NCBI RefSeq assembly: GCF_000247695.1
Contig: NW_004624734.1
Coordinates: 36,447,696-36,511,695, forward strand
DNA: 64,000 bases
Direction of reading: 5' to 3'
Origin: Heterocephalus glaber
Lineage: Eukaryota; Chordata; Mammalia; Rodentia; Bathyergidae
Shown: in pieces, positions 32,926 to 45,368 of the stretch
Layout: every line of letters begins with the position of its first letter
How positions within the stretch are numbered: the stretch's first letter is position 1
Position numbers and translations under genes: made by a program
Notes under the pieces: generated by a model
Database searches by the model: none
Seen by the model: the letters and a program-made list of their open reading frames with translations, nothing else
Told to the model about the DNA's origin: nothing

Positions 32926-34344
32926 AAACAAAACATTTCTAATGGAAGCTGACATAAATTGTGAAACTGATCTCTTGCTTTTTTCTTGGAAATTCTTGTC
33001 ATATTGTTTTGTAGCTCTTTAAGATGGAATTATTACTAATTAATTCCTTGAGATGATACGGTTTGCAATAGGGCTCCAGCCACACCTGAAAGAACTGTGA
33101 GAAGCACCAGTTCTTCGTGTCATCAGTACTCAGTCAACCTTTACACACTTAAAGCAAGACTGCAAGAAAAGCAAGCAGGCCAAAGTTCTCCCACACAAAC
33201 ACTAAAATTAGTGCTTCAAAGGAGTTCTTTGAATATTAACTATGTCCTACCTTTGTGCACAGTTATTTGCAAACAAATCTTGCAATCTCACCACCCCACT
33301 CATCGTTAACATAGCCTTCTGAAATGACAGGAACTATGCCTGCATTTTCATTAGCCATACATATTTTTTTCTGCTCTAACTTTTCACTTGGTAAATGGAT
33401 GTTGTCAAAGAAGGGAAAAGAAAAAATATGAGAAAAGGAAAAAATGAAAACAAAGTCTCTCTGAAAATAGGGAAGGGTGGAGGGCATGAAGGGAGGGCAG
33501 GGAAATGGGGAAAAATAAGAACTAACATACATCATCTAAAGGTACAAGATCCCAATGATCAATGTAACTGTATTGTATACCTAAAATGTACCAATAAACT
33601 TAATGAAAAAAAGATGGATGTTGTCTATATGGCATCTTGAGCTTTTCCCAAAAGATGCAGTATCTGCATTTCGATTTTTATAGGGCCGAAACTTCTGTAA
33701 CAATAGAACATTAGTACATACTGATTACTCTTGGAATTTTTACATTTCCCTTATTTGCATTAATTTCTAAAATCTTATTTTTTATAATTCTTGCTCAGAA
33801 TTCATTAAAAACATAATATATTAAAATGATTAAATAAAATTTATGATCAAATAATATTCATCCATGCCATTCAATAGTGCAGTAAAACAAGTGATCCCTA
33901 CCAGAGAGAATATCAGGTAATACAATCCTTCTGGAAGGCTTTATGACAATACTTTTTCTTCGCCTTAAATATGATCAGACCCTTAATATTAGTCTTGGTG
34001 GGACTCATCTTAAGGAAATGATAGAAAATGCAAGTAGTATTATTAATGTTAACAACAATAAAAAGGATATAATTAAGTATCCAACAATAAGAAAATGATT
34101 ATATATAGTGCATGCATATCATAAACCATTATGCAGCTATAGAAATTGTTTCCAAGATTTTTAATGACAGGAAACTGTTCTTGATACAATTATGTGAAAA
34201 AAGAAGATACAAGATTTTTCTGTCTTCTTATCCTATATGTAGAATAGTTTTATGTGTGAAAAATACTTTAAAATCTAGATGGTAGGATTATTAGTTTTTC
34301 TAAGCTCTTTTATATGTACTTTTATAGCTCTACTTATTTATTTT

Positions 34345-34465
34345 GGTTTTTTGAGACAGTGTCTTGCTGTGTAGTTCAGGCTGGCCTTGAACTCATGGTG
34401 ATCCTTCTGCCTTAGTCTCCTTGAGTCCTGGGATTAAAGGTTTATGCCACTATGCCTGGCTACAG
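34345..34465 (-). repeat. B1-like SINE
   Basis: GAGACAGTGTCTTGCTGTGT to CCACTATGCCTGGCTAC. Confidence 0.85.
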
Positions 34466-34756
34466 ACTTTTAAAATGACAATGTTCAGTTGAAACAAAGC
34501 TCACGAGTCCTATCACTTACATAGAAATTAATACTGATTTTCAACAAGGGAAATCTGTTTGCTGGATTATAAACACTGGAGTGTTTTAAAAATAATTTTA
34601 AAAATCCAAAGAATGAGGTTTCACACAGATTAAATGGTAGGGAAAAAAAAAAAACAAGTGTTTTACCATACATCAAACACTCCAGTTAATCCCAGCACCC
34701 AGAAGAGTTCTCAGAACACATTAGTAACTCACCAGCTCAATGTTTGCAGGATTTAG

Positions 34757-34832
34757 GGGTTTTTCGTGCTGGAGATCTAACCAAAGGCCTCAAGTGTGCA
34801 AAGCACACACTCTACAGTTACATCCCCAGGCC
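34757..34832 (-). repeat. Standard ID SINE, diverged
   Basis: GTGCTGGAGATCTAACCAAAG and CACACACTCTACAGTTACATC match the reverse of the ordinary ID form. Confidence 0.6.
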
Positions 34833-34887
34833 TCTCGGTATTTATTAAAAGTGATTTGAAGTACATTATTTAAATAAAAACCCATAG

Positions 34888-34995
34888 GGGCCAGGGATTT
34901 AGTTCAGTGGTTCCAGCGCCTGCGGTGTAAGGTCCCAAGTTCTATCCCTGGTACCAAAAAAATAAATAGATAAAAATAAATAAATAAATAAATAT
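34888..34995 (+). repeat. ID-like SINE with TAAA tail
   Basis: GGGGCCAGGGATTTAGTTCA to TTCTATCCCTGGTACC, with part of the middle deleted. Confidence 0.88.
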
Positions 34996-35411
34996 AAACC
35001 CACAAATAGTAATTTCATTTTTCTTCTGGTAGGCGGAAGATCCCTCGATACCTCTTACATTTCTGCACAGATGAAAAGTTGAAAGAAATTCACATCTAAA
35101 AATATCTGTAGCAGAGATATAAAGGTGAATAAGTTGAAGTCTAACACCATGTGCGTGGGTATCAGGCCTGCCTGGAGGAGGAATAACCAAACAAGATTAA
35201 ATTTCACAGAATTACTAGGAAAGAAAAAAAAATGTGTGTATTTTCCTGGAACCCTCTCAATCACCATCCAGGCATAATCTTCACAAGGGTTGTGAATTGT
35301 TTGGAGGATGTAATGTTAGCATGAAGAGAAGGTAGACTAGTAACAGCCAATAATCTGAGCACCTTTCAACAAACTGGAGTTCAAGTAATGAGGACATTTA
35401 AGATCTCCATA

Positions 35412-35527
35412 GGCCAGGCGTGGTGGTGCACAGCTGTAATCCCAACACTTGAGAGGCTGAGGCAGGAGGATTATTATGAGTTCGAGGCCAGCCTGGACTA
35501 CACAGTGAGACCCTGTCTCAAAAAACA
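35412..35527 (+). repeat. B1-like SINE
   Basis: GGCCAGGCGTGGTGGTGCAC to GAGACCCTGTCTCAAAAAAC; low divergence. Confidence 0.9.
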
Positions 35528-35675
35528 AACAAAATCCTCTATAAATACTGCCGTTTTACAATTATTTGATTAGTGCCCTGTCTTAAATTTTTCAATCAGT
35601 AATTTTTACTTCCTTACGGTACTTTTAGTTGATTTTCAAAATAATTATTAATGTTCAGTTAAAACAAAGTTCATG

Positions 35676-35765
35676 GGCCAGGGATTTAGCTCAGTGGTTT
35701 CGCTGCCTGCTGCGCAAACGCAAGGACCGGAGTTCGATCCCTGGTACCAAAAAAAAAAAAAAGAA
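35676..35765 (+). repeat. ID-like SINE
   Basis: GGGCCAGGGATTTAGCTCAG, TTTCGCTGCCTGCTGCGCAA and GTTCGATCCCTGGTACC. AAAACAAAGTTC-like and AGAAAGTTGTTC sequence borders it. Confidence 0.9.
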
Positions 35766-36023
35766 AGTTGTTCTGAGAATGGAATTAACCCTCTGAAAGA
35801 ACTAAATACTGTATTAGTGGATTTTTCCTTGCACTTTATGAGGCAGGTGCAGTGCCACTGAGCTAAATCCACAACCCTAATTATTTCTTTTTGAGAAAAC
35901 CCAATTTGTTGTCATCTATATCTGCCATGATATTTAGTATTTTTCCAATCATTCTTCTATATGGAAAGAAATAAGAAGTCAGGATTTGGTTATTAGAATT
36001 TTAGCTAATTTTCTTGGTGCACT

Positions 36024-36125
36024 TCTTTTTTTTGTTTTGTTTTGTTTTTTGCTACCAGGGATCAAACTTAGGACCTTGCACTTGCCAGGCAGGTGGCGCC
36101 ACCACTGAGCTAAATCCCGGGCCCT
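36024..36125 (-). repeat. ID-like SINE, first of a nested pair
   Basis: GCTACCAGGGATCAAACTTAG to TAAATCCCGGGCCC, with TTGGTGCACTTCTTTTTT on both sides. Confidence 0.9.
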
Positions 36126-36135
36126 TGGTGCACTT

Positions 36136-36195
36136 CTTTTTTGGGGGGGTTCCTGGGATAGAACTCAGGTCCTTGCACTTGCGCAGCAGGCAGCG
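36136..36195 (-). repeat. Truncated ID-like SINE, second of a nested pair
   Basis: GGGATAGAACTCAGGTCCTT to GCGCAGCAGGCAGCG. It ends at a third copy of TGCACTTCTT. Confidence 0.85.
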
Positions 36196-36747
36196 ATGCA
36201 CTTCTTAAACTATGCAGGAAGACCATAATTAGCTGTATCATTTATTCAGTTATTGTAGTATTAGAGGATAGGAGTTGATAACTTTTCAGCCTATTTTTTT
36301 AAAGATCCAGGTTGAAAATAATACAGTATAAATAAAAGTAATATACAGACAATTTAACTTCTGAACATAGAGGAGGACTTTTTATTAGGTAAAAGCAATG
36401 GATTTAAAAATGTAACAAAAGTACTTATGTAATCCAAAAATTCCACTTTATACTAATATACAGAAAATAATCACATCATTGAATGCATCTATACCGTTTA
36501 TAATAATTGTAGTTCATTACACTTGCAGTTAATACACTCAAAATTTAAGCCATTTTTCTTTAGTAAATCTCATTTAATAAAAATTTCATCAATCAAAAAT
36601 TACTTTTTGAGTCATTTTGAGTCATTTTTGAGGCACCTTTACTTGTAATATTCTATCTTTTATTTCCTATTTTTTTTAGATGCTTGCAATTCTAAATGCT
36701 TCATGTTCCCAAAAAACATTATATAGTATTTTCTACTCTAAGACTTT

Positions 36748-36838
36748 GTTTTGTTTTGTTTTTGGTACCGGGGATCGAACTCAGGTCCTTGTGCTTGCGC
36801 AGCAGACAGCGAAACCACTGAGCTAAATCCCTGGCCCT
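36748..36838 (-). repeat. ID-like SINE with target-site repeat
   Basis: GGTACCGGGGATCGAACTCAG to CTAAATCCCTGGCCC. CTAAGACTTTGTT flanks it on both sides. Confidence 0.92.
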
Positions 36839-39030
36839 AAGACTTTGTTAAACTTCATCTCAAAGCAGTTCATATGTATTTGAACTCTTTAGTGAATTTC
36901 TCTCTTCCTTTCCCCCATATCTATTATTCCATTGTAATGAACTCTTTCTCTGATTTTCAGCTAGTCTAATTATTAGAATGAATATTCAAGTTATCATCCA
37001 ACCTTACAGCTAGGGTTTTTAAGTGACTGCACTTCTGCATATACTATTAAGTATACTTTATGTTAGATCTTTTTGTGAAATGCCTTAGGAAAACATTTGC
37101 AGAAATAAGTGTAAAAATAAAACATTTCTAAAAATGTGTAACATCTTGATATTGCATAAAAAACAAAATAATAGGGAATTTGGTACATAGTTAACCAAAG
37201 GTAAAAGTACAAGTATATTCACAATAAGGAAATAATATGGCCACAAGTCACATCCTTAAGAAACATGTGCATGTGTGTACGTAGCAAAGCATTTATAACC
37301 AGGTTAAGACTCACAAAATATTCAATTCCTCCATAAGAGGTTTTTAAAAATATGCTAGTTTAATTTTATCTTGAAATTTGGAGCTGACAGTGTGGCTTTA
37401 TACGTTACATTGAAAATAAATATTTAACAAAAATTAATTCTGCCTTATTAAGTTATATTGCTAGGTTCAGAAGAAAATCATGTCTGTGATCTGCGAAAAC
37501 AGACCACTAATGAAATAATATTGCTATGCTTTCCCTTCAAGTTAACAGTCTTAAAAAAGAGCTTCATTAATATGAAGTCAAGCATGTTAGTGGTATATTC
37601 ACAGAAAGGAAGGAGGGCAAGTGTTACATCACAATGAAGAATAACTAGATAATCTTGTTAAAATGTTGGCCTTAATTTTTTTTTCTCTGTACCATTCTTT
37701 TTAGTTAGACTCTAGTCTACACATTTTTGGATGTAACTTTTTAAACTGCCTAATTTCATAATATGTAATATACATTTCATAATATTTAACTTGTAATTCT
37801 GGTTAAGTTTAGAATTATATGTTTTTAAAGACATGTGATTATCTCTTTATATTTACAGTAGCCTAGCAAGCCCTTTTATTTTAGAAGGGACTCTTGAAGA
37901 TAATTAGCACAGAAAGTTTCATTTAGTATAGCTGATTTCATGAGAGTTTTACAGTTACATTTCTTTAGTAGGTTTTCCACGAATGCTAGAAGTCACCATG
38001 AATCAATTTTGTTATGACAAGGTGATTCCAAAGTGATCTTTATTGAGCTTTCTTGGATCTTTGCAACTGGAACTTTTGGGGTTGATGAAGTTTTTCAGGA
38101 AGACAGAAAAGGTGGTGTCACTTCAGATCTGATATTCCTGGGTCTGCACTTAAAGATTATCTGTTGAAGAGTGATTCTTCCCCATGTCCTCTCCAAATTC
38201 AGATCTGTCACTTCTCCAGAGGTTTAGAAGGCCCTATTTCACCACTGCCACACAGAAAAAAACAAAACTCAAGAAAAATAGTATTACACATTTACTGCTC
38301 TATGAGATTAAACATTTTTAGGTCAGAATTTCTTAGCTTTTGGCACCAGGCCAGACAAAGAACAGAGAAGGAAAGCAAAAGAAAAGTGCCTAGAATTTAA
38401 ATTTAATTACTTCTCAAGAGTAACTCATTGTGCTGTCCAAATATAATGTATTCTTATTACTAATATAATTCTTTAGCTACCTTTTGTTTTTTTACTCTTG
38501 CATGATCTGAACTAGAACAGTTGGGGACATAAATATGTAACATAAAAAAAGATTGGAGGTCAGACATATAGAATAGGGAGGAAGAGGTTAATACGTTTTT
38601 TTCAATAAAAATAGTTCTACAATGTATTTAATGACAAGTTTTGACCAAAACAGATGTAACAAATGTAAAACTTCCTGTTCTTTTTAGTCTTCACCCAGTA
38701 AGCTAACACTTTTCTAAAAATATTAAGTGTTGTATACTCTGCAAATGAAAACAAGAGGCATTTTCCTTCAAATTCCTAGTTTATAATTCTAACCTGCCCT
38801 AGCAAGCCATAGATTCTGGTTTAGATCTGTATTCGCTGCAGCAATGTTTTGACATAGTGATCCTTATTTTTTTGAGAAACAGTTTCTTAAAATGTTTTTC
38901 TTGTATCAGGGAACATAAGCATTTGAAAGAAAATGTGACTTTCACAAACTGTGTATTAGAGTTCTTTCATCAAAAACTGAGCTTAACTGATTCTATTGGT
39001 TTAAGTAGAATAAAAAACAATGTAACTTTA

Positions 39031-39119
39031 CTTTTTTTTTTTTTTGGTACCAGGGATTGAACTCTGGTCCTTGCGCTTGCAAGGCAAGCGACGGAACCAC
39101 TGAGCTAAATCCCCGGCCC
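39031..39119 (-). repeat. ID-like SINE with perfect 15-bp target-site repeat
   Basis: GGTACCAGGGATTGAACTCT to CTAAATCCCCGGCCC. AACAATGTAACTTTA is present at 39016-39030 and 39120-39134 without a mismatch, so the insertion is fairly recent. Confidence 0.95.
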
Positions 39120-39429
39120 AACAATGTAACTTTAAATAAAGCTTAAGTGGCGGCTTTATAGAATGTATACTTACCTCTATTTCTCCCAAATAGGTAAGTA
39201 TGAGTATTATGCAAATTATCTCATAAAATTATTAACATTCTGGGCACTGAAATGAAGTTTATTTTAAATTTGTCATCTTTGTTTCTAGACTGTCCTATGA
39301 TTTAATATAATAATGGGGGGTTGCTCATCTTTTGGCTCTAGGCTTTCATATTATTTCTTAGTACAATGATGACTAGTACACTGATACATCTGATTCAGAG
39401 CCAAGTATTGAGTTGTCTTCATCTTTTTT

Positions 39430-39575
39430 TTTTTTTTTCAAGACTGAGTCTCGCTTTGTAGTGCAGGCTGGCCTTGAGCTCACTATGTAGCCCAGTCTGG
39501 CCTTGAACTTGAGGCAATCCTCCTGCCTCAGCCTCCTGAGTACTGGGATTACAAGCATTCACCACACCTAGCTCG
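39430..39575 (-). repeat. B1-like SINE, long form
   Basis: AAGACTGAGTCTCGCTTTGT, CCTCAGCCTCCTGAGTACTG and CACCACACCTAGCTC. Confidence 0.88.
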
Positions 39576-39659
39576 TATCACCTTTTCTGTTTTTTGGTTA
39601 GCAAATTGAGTTAGGATAATGAGAAATCATAATGGCTCCCTGACAGTGATTTATGTGGA

Positions 39660-39716
39660 TTTTTTTTTTTATGGTAGCAGGGATTGAACTCCCTTGTGCT
39701 TGCGAGGCAGGTGGCA
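39660..39716 (-). repeat. Truncated ID-like SINE
   Basis: ATGGTAGCAGGGATTGAACTC, then GAGGCAGGTGGCAG. TTTATGTGGATTTT lies on both sides. Confidence 0.8.
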
Positions 39717-39974
39717 GGTTTATGTGGATTTTGATAGAAAAGAGAACAATTCTGTCACAACTGATTGACTTTTAATGTTTTCCTGAATACAAGGGAACAA
39801 CTTAAGTAGGATTTAAACTTAAATTTCATCTGGTTTTGGTCAGAATATACCCATGTTACCAAGTAGCATGTCCTTGAGTTTGACAGAAAGCAGTGAAAAG
39901 TGGGTCATTTAAATAATTATATAGACACTGTTCACAGAATCTTCCCCATTTCATTCTATTTTCAGTTGAAAAAC

Positions 39975-40057
39975 AAGCCCAGGATTTAGTGCAGTGGCAC
40001 CTCACCTGCCTCAAAAGCGCAAGGGAGTTTGATCCCCAGTACCAAAAAAAAAAAAGC
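39975..40057 (+). repeat. ID-like SINE
   Basis: GCCCAGGATTTAGTGCAGTG to TTTGATCCCCAGTACC. TCAGTTGAAAAACA flanks it. Confidence 0.85.
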
Positions 40058-40184
40058 CTCAGTTGAAAAACATTTGACAAATGCAACAGATGCTAGGCAA
40101 ATCATTTAAAGTGGTAGGCTCAGCACAGTAGCATAGAATCTGTTGCATAGAAATCATGTAATAAATGAAAAAGTTAAAATCAAG

Positions 40185-40380
40185 CCAGGCATGTAGTGAC
40201 CCGTCACTCCAGCTACTTGGGAGGGAGGCTGAGACAGGAAGATTCCAAGTTTAAAGCCAGCTTGAGCAACGTAGTGAGACCCTGTCTCAAAATAAAAAAG
40301 GCTGGTGATGTAGCTCAGTGATGGAGCACTTGCCTAGCATGGGCAAGGCCTTAGGTACAATTTCCAGAACAGAAAAAAGA
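40185..40380 (+). repeat. Composite B1 + ID SINE
   Basis: CAAGCCAGGCATGTAGTGAC, GAGACCCTGTCTCAAAATAA, then GGCTGGTGATGTAGCTCAGT, GGAGCACTTGCCTAGCATGG. The ID half is the standard rodent type. Confidence 0.85.
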
Positions 40381-40798
40381 GAAAGAGAAAAAAGAAATTA
40401 AAATCATATTAGATTGGAAAAGATTGTTTCCCTTACAACATTACATAACTTATTAAGTTTGTTGCTAGGTTAGAGAAGTTATGCAGCTGTCATTTCCTGA
40501 AATTATCTTTCTTTTAAGGTTGTAAGTTATCCTAAAAACAATTTTCATAAACTATATGTTGTTAGAAAAATCTAAAAGCAAACTTAGATTGCTTTATATG
40601 ACTGAAAACGATCACAGTATAATTATGGCAGGGTGTTTTATTTACTGGCCAAAGAAAGGATGAATTTCTTATCCACATTATCTGTTAAAGCAAAAAGGAA
40701 ACTGGTTATTCTGTCATCTTGCTTTTTCTTGAGAACATTTATTTTCAAATCATCAAAGTTCAACTTATCAGTCTCATAACCAATAAAAGAAATGGAGA

Positions 40799-40883
40799 TT
40801 GCCAGGGATCTAGCTCAGTGGTGCCGCCACCTGCCTCGAAACTGAAAGGTCCTGAGTTCAATCCCCAGTATGAAAAAAAAAGA
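40799..40883 (+). repeat. ID-like SINE with target-site repeat
   Basis: GCCAGGGATCTAGCTCAGTG to TTCAATCCCCAGTATG. AAAGAAATGGAGATTG borders both ends. Confidence 0.9.
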
Positions 40884-41289
40884 AATGGAGATTGATGAGA
40901 GATTAAAACACAAAGGACAGGAATAGGGAAACTAAAGGGGGGAAAGACACAGACAGAAATAGGGAAGTTGAAGTCAAAGAAATTTTTAATTGAGCACTTA
41001 CTATGAACCTGAAAAATGGCTGACAGTACCACTAAATGTTTTAATTTTAAATGCAGGAAAGTCAAAATACATTATCAGCATTTAATGTTTACTTCTAAAA
41101 CATTATTCTGAATGACTTATTCAAATAGTTTTGTTTGTGACTCACATTCTTACGTAACTCAGAATGCTTGTTAAGTACCCAGTATTACCACCTACCTCAC
41201 CAGGCACTGTAGGTAACAGATGAACAAAAAGCACAGCTTCACAGACAGGACTTATCACGTGTTCTTATGTTGAAAAAGACCCTTCCTTC

Positions 41290-41515
41290 TTTGCAGGGGG
41301 AACATGTAACTTAGTGATTAAGGACAGGAATGCTGGCTAAGTTAGTGGCCCAGGTTCAAATTCCAGGTCTAATATAGTTTGTTTGATTTTAGGAAAAATA
41401 CTCAAGCCCACTAAACCTCGGTCTCCCACCAGGAAAATTAGTATTATACTTACCTCAAAGGCTGTGAAGATTAATTAAAACGATGTATGTAAAGCACTTG
41501 AATGTAGAGTGCTAA
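41290..41515 (+). repeat. MIR SINE, near full length
   Basis: GTAACTTAGTGATTAAGGAC, GGCCCAGGTTCAAATTCC, AGGCTGTGAAGATTAATT and TGTAAAGCACTTGAATG. Confidence 0.88.
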
Positions 41516-41758
41516 ATAAGAGGATGCTGGGATTGCCAAGTGAGAGCCCTAGTACAGACGGATGGATCTTGGGATTCCAATTCTCGGATATAGCTTCAAA
41601 TTCTTAACATAATGCATTCTTGGAATCCATCCTCCCAATTTACTGCACCTTGGGTATCAAAGACGTAAGGAGGACTCTACAAGAACACATTCCCCTATGC
41701 TTTTTGGTACCCTGTAATCCAGCAAATATTTGATGCTGGGACTTTATTACTGGGAAGC

Positions 41759-41845
41759 CTTTTTTTTTTTGGTACTGGAAATCGAACTCAGGACCTTGCT
41801 CTTGCGAGGCAGGCGGCGGAACCACTGAGCTACATCCCCAGCCCA
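41759..41845 (-). repeat. ID-like SINE
   Basis: GGTACTGGAAATCGAACTCAG to GAGCTACATCCCCAGCCC; CTGGGAAGC-like flank repeats at both ends. Confidence 0.9.
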
Positions 41846-42769
41846 GGGAAGCATTTCTTACAAAGGAGGAAGGGGTGGTGAGGAAAGTTGAGGAACTGAT
41901 CAAAGCAGATTAATGGACAAAAAAAAATTTTTAATTTTAATTCATGATAAACCCCGTTAAAATTAGATATATCATTTATTTTCAACTACGGGTACACATA
42001 CGTACTCAGGTTTTTTCTTTTGGTACTGATTTAGCTTTTTCTTAACAATGACAAGTTTTATACTTTATTTAAATATTACAACTGTTATATGGGTTCTTTA
42101 GAGGTTCCAGAGATCTATTAAATGTCAGCTTAAGTGATAAAGGAATGAATATTGTTTAGCCAGAAAGTTGTCAACCACCACCAGCCTCTCTTCCCACTTT
42201 TTAGAATATAAAAGTGATTAAGTATTTAGGGATAATTTTAGCATGTCCATAACCACTGTCCCATTAGACATTCTATAATTATTTTAATCTAATCAAATTA
42301 TTTAAATCCCTGTTCATCTCACCTATAACTTCCAAGTCTTTTAATTCAATTTTTATACCTTGTTCATATTTTTGCTTTCAACTACAGTAAAACAGGATTT
42401 TTTAAACCTATCATTTTTCCTTTTAATTAGTATTGACTGCCCTAATACTTGCTTTATAAATAGCCCCTCTGGAGTCCTTTTTTTTTGTTCATACTCAAGC
42501 TGTTAGTTTTTAGTAATTAAGCATTTGCCTCATACTATTTTGCTCATGTGGTCATTTCTCTGAGTGTTTTAACTTTAAAATTATGAAAAACTAAGACAAA
42601 TTCCTGAGTCCTAATATACTGTTGTCTTTGTTGTGCTTTATAAATCTCTGGGATTCTTTGTCCTATTTACTAAAAATTATAGATCATTCAAGTTGCACTG
42701 TAATTGGTAGGAAATGTTAGGAGCTGACTCTATTCCACCAGGATTTCTTGCTATTTAGAAAAGGGAAGG

Positions 42770-42855
42770 CTGGGGGTGTGGTCAGTGGTAAAACACTTGC
42801 CTACCATGTCAAAGCCCTGGGTTTGCTTCCTTCCTAGCATTGCAAAAAACAAAAC
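42770..42855 (+). repeat. Standard ID SINE
   Basis: GGCTGGGGGTGTGGTCAGTG, AAAACACTTGCCTACCATGT. Confidence 0.8.
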
Positions 42856-42991
42856 TAGTCCGAAGGCTCATTGTGCATTAAGACACCCAAAAACTGGTCA
42901 TGCACTGAAAAAAGGTCCTTCAAAGCAAAAATGATGTCTCTGTGAGATGGGGTGGGGGGTTGGAGCCTGAACATATAAGTTATGAAAGCAG

Positions 42992-43077
42992 GAGCGACAA
43001 CTTCCACAGTCCTGATTCATTCTCTTCAGTCTAGAGCGACAACTTCTACAGTCCTGATTCATTCTCTTCAGTCTAGA
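42992..43077 (+). repeat. 42-bp tandem duplication
   Basis: Two copies of a unit starting GAGCGACAACTTC and ending CTCTTCAGTCTA (42992-43033 and 43034-43075). They differ at one seen base (CCACAG/CTACAG). Confidence 0.9.
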
Positions 43078-44839
43078 GGCCACAAAGCAATAGGAAAGAA
43101 GTGAGAGCTCTATGCTTAACTCTAGGAGAGGAAGGAGATGAGACAAAACTGAGTTGGAGAGGGATATTTTTCACCCCCATCCCTGCCAATTTAAAAAGCC
43201 AAGTAGCCTTTAAATGAATTTTGGCTTGATAAAGAAAATTATATATTCCACTTGAAGAAGTCTATGCTGCCTTGTAGCTAATCCCAAAGCAAAAAGGTGT
43301 GTCCCATGTGGTATGAAACAGGGAGAAGGCATCATGAAGTGTAGCTTTGTAAAACATAAACCTCCCAGTAGTGTGCAATTACAAATTTATCTATTTCCTT
43401 GCTAACTGCTGGTTGTTACTGCATGCCCAAACACTAAATTAAATCCCTTTCTAATACAATAGATAGATAACCCTTTCTTCAAGGAGTGATAATATTTAGA
43501 AAAAGTCCTTTTCTTTAATGGTAGGAAAGCCATTCCAACAGAAACTTTTGATGAGGGTAGAAAAAAGGGATCCCAAAGAAAATTATACCCACTAAGACAC
43601 TATCTAGTCTGGAAATTTTATTTATCTCTTTATACTACTCTCTAGTGGTCTCTGGGTTAGACAACTTGTTTATCAGGTTCCTAGAAGTACTATATACATA
43701 CATACTATATCTCATTTTAATTGCATTTCAGATTTAAGTACTTGATAAACTATTGTATCCAAGGCTCAGAGGAATCACTCTTCCTTTTTTCTGCTGTTAT
43801 GTGGCTTTTAAAAACAATCCTGACTTTTCATTTACCTTTTTATGCCACTTTACTTCCCATTACTTTAATTATTCACTGGCTCCTTTGCTATTCCTATCCT
43901 TACTTAACATTTAAACATATCCCCACAAATCTGTGAGCTCACACTGTGCTCTGATACTTTCAACTAAATTAGTACTAGCCAATATGTCTCTCAATTCCCT
44001 TGGCAACTTGTTCTTTTATGCAAATTATATACAAAAATATGATTTGCATATCTTAAAATCTATGAACAAAAAGAGCGATGCTATTACTGTCTGTAATCAC
44101 AAAACTGTATTTTTAAATATAGGAGTTAAAATCCCTTTCATTATGAGAAGGGTGTTACGTTCAAGTAATTCACATTAAAAGGCATTCTATTCAGTATATT
44201 TATTTATTGATGGGTCAATTGTGCCAGTATTTTAATTCACATGTAATGATGTAGACCCTATGTCCAAACAACTAACAATACTACTTTAATTGAAAAATGA
44301 TAAACTGTTTCCACTTACGTTGTGATTATATGATACTCAAATTTCGTATCCTTTACAGAAATAAAACATGATAAATTGCAATTTTCTACAACACACTTTC
44401 TCCAAATCTAAGTATGACACAACACATTTTTGTGCACTCTACTTTTATAGAACAACCAGATTTATAATTGATTTCTTTATTAGATTTATCAATATACATG
44501 GCAGCTTTCTCAAATCTCAAAGTACCAAAAAGTACGTAATTTTAAAGGTGAAAAATCACTTTCCTTTAGATATTCCTAGATATTCCTATTAAAATCTATT
44601 TATAAACAAAAATAATTGATAAACACACTTTAGAAATCAGAATATTTTAAATTAAAATATTTTTAATGAATATGTCTTTTAATTAACTATCATAGTTAAA
44701 TTTAATATCACAAAACAAAATGGCTTATCCCCACCAACTTCCCAAGTGAGGGAAAGTCATTGGGATTTACACTTAATATAAGTTTTAAATGTGATTATTA
44801 AATGATAATATTTTATCAATTATAGGAAATGTTTATTTA

Positions 44840-44910
44840 TATTTTTTAAAATTTTGGTATCAGGGATCAAACTCGGGTCCTTGTGCTTGTGAGGCAGGCG
44901 CTGGAACCGG
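44840..44910 (-). repeat. Truncated ID-like SINE
   Basis: GGTATCAGGGATCAAACTCG and GAGGCAGGCGCTGGAACC. GGAAATGTT.ATTTAT is repeated on both sides. Confidence 0.85.
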
Positions 44911-45368
44911 GGAAATGTTCATTTATAGGAATTTCCTCAGGTCCATCAATTATTTTAGGCCAAGTTTGAGCCCATGTCAACCTTCCAGGTTACATTCAGC
45001 GCACCTAACTCTCCTAATAAGTTTATCAATTTAAGAATATGAGTTTCATTGATAATAAGAGAGAATAAGCAGTAGCTAATCCACTGTTCAACTGATAAAA
45101 GACAAAAAAAAAAGCTAAACCTGAATGGGATAATTTCAAGTAATAATTTAAAAAATTTTTTTAAACTTTAAACAGGAATGGCCAAGGCTGCTGGCTTAAG
45201 ATTTCACAGGATAACCTTAAGAAAAAAACAAAAAAATAAAACACATAGAAATAGTGAAGTCATTGAACCTTATTGATAAAAAACTAAAGTTTAATAGTCA
45301 TTGAAGGGGTAACAGCAACTTATTGTCTACATTTAAAATTAATTTTAAAGAAAACTAGAAACAAAGAA

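Larger units (their letters stand above)
32111..45368. other. Intergenic region between HSPA2 and ZBTB1
   Basis: Mostly AT-rich unique DNA broken up by ID and B1 SINEs, one MIR (41290-41515) and a 42-bp duplication (42992-43077). The left-hand part could hold the long ZBTB1 3'UTR or an alternative last exon, because a minus-strand AATAAA (about 38038-38044) exists, but nothing proves it. The 36.3-38.8 kb stretch has no recognisable repeat or gene. Confidence 0.6.

Noticed and set aside
33390..33625. Possible end of a retroelement (GTATTGTATACCTAAAATGT, then AATAAA)
   Set aside because: The sequence has the look of a 3' end, but I cannot name a family or find a reverse transcriptase frame nearby.
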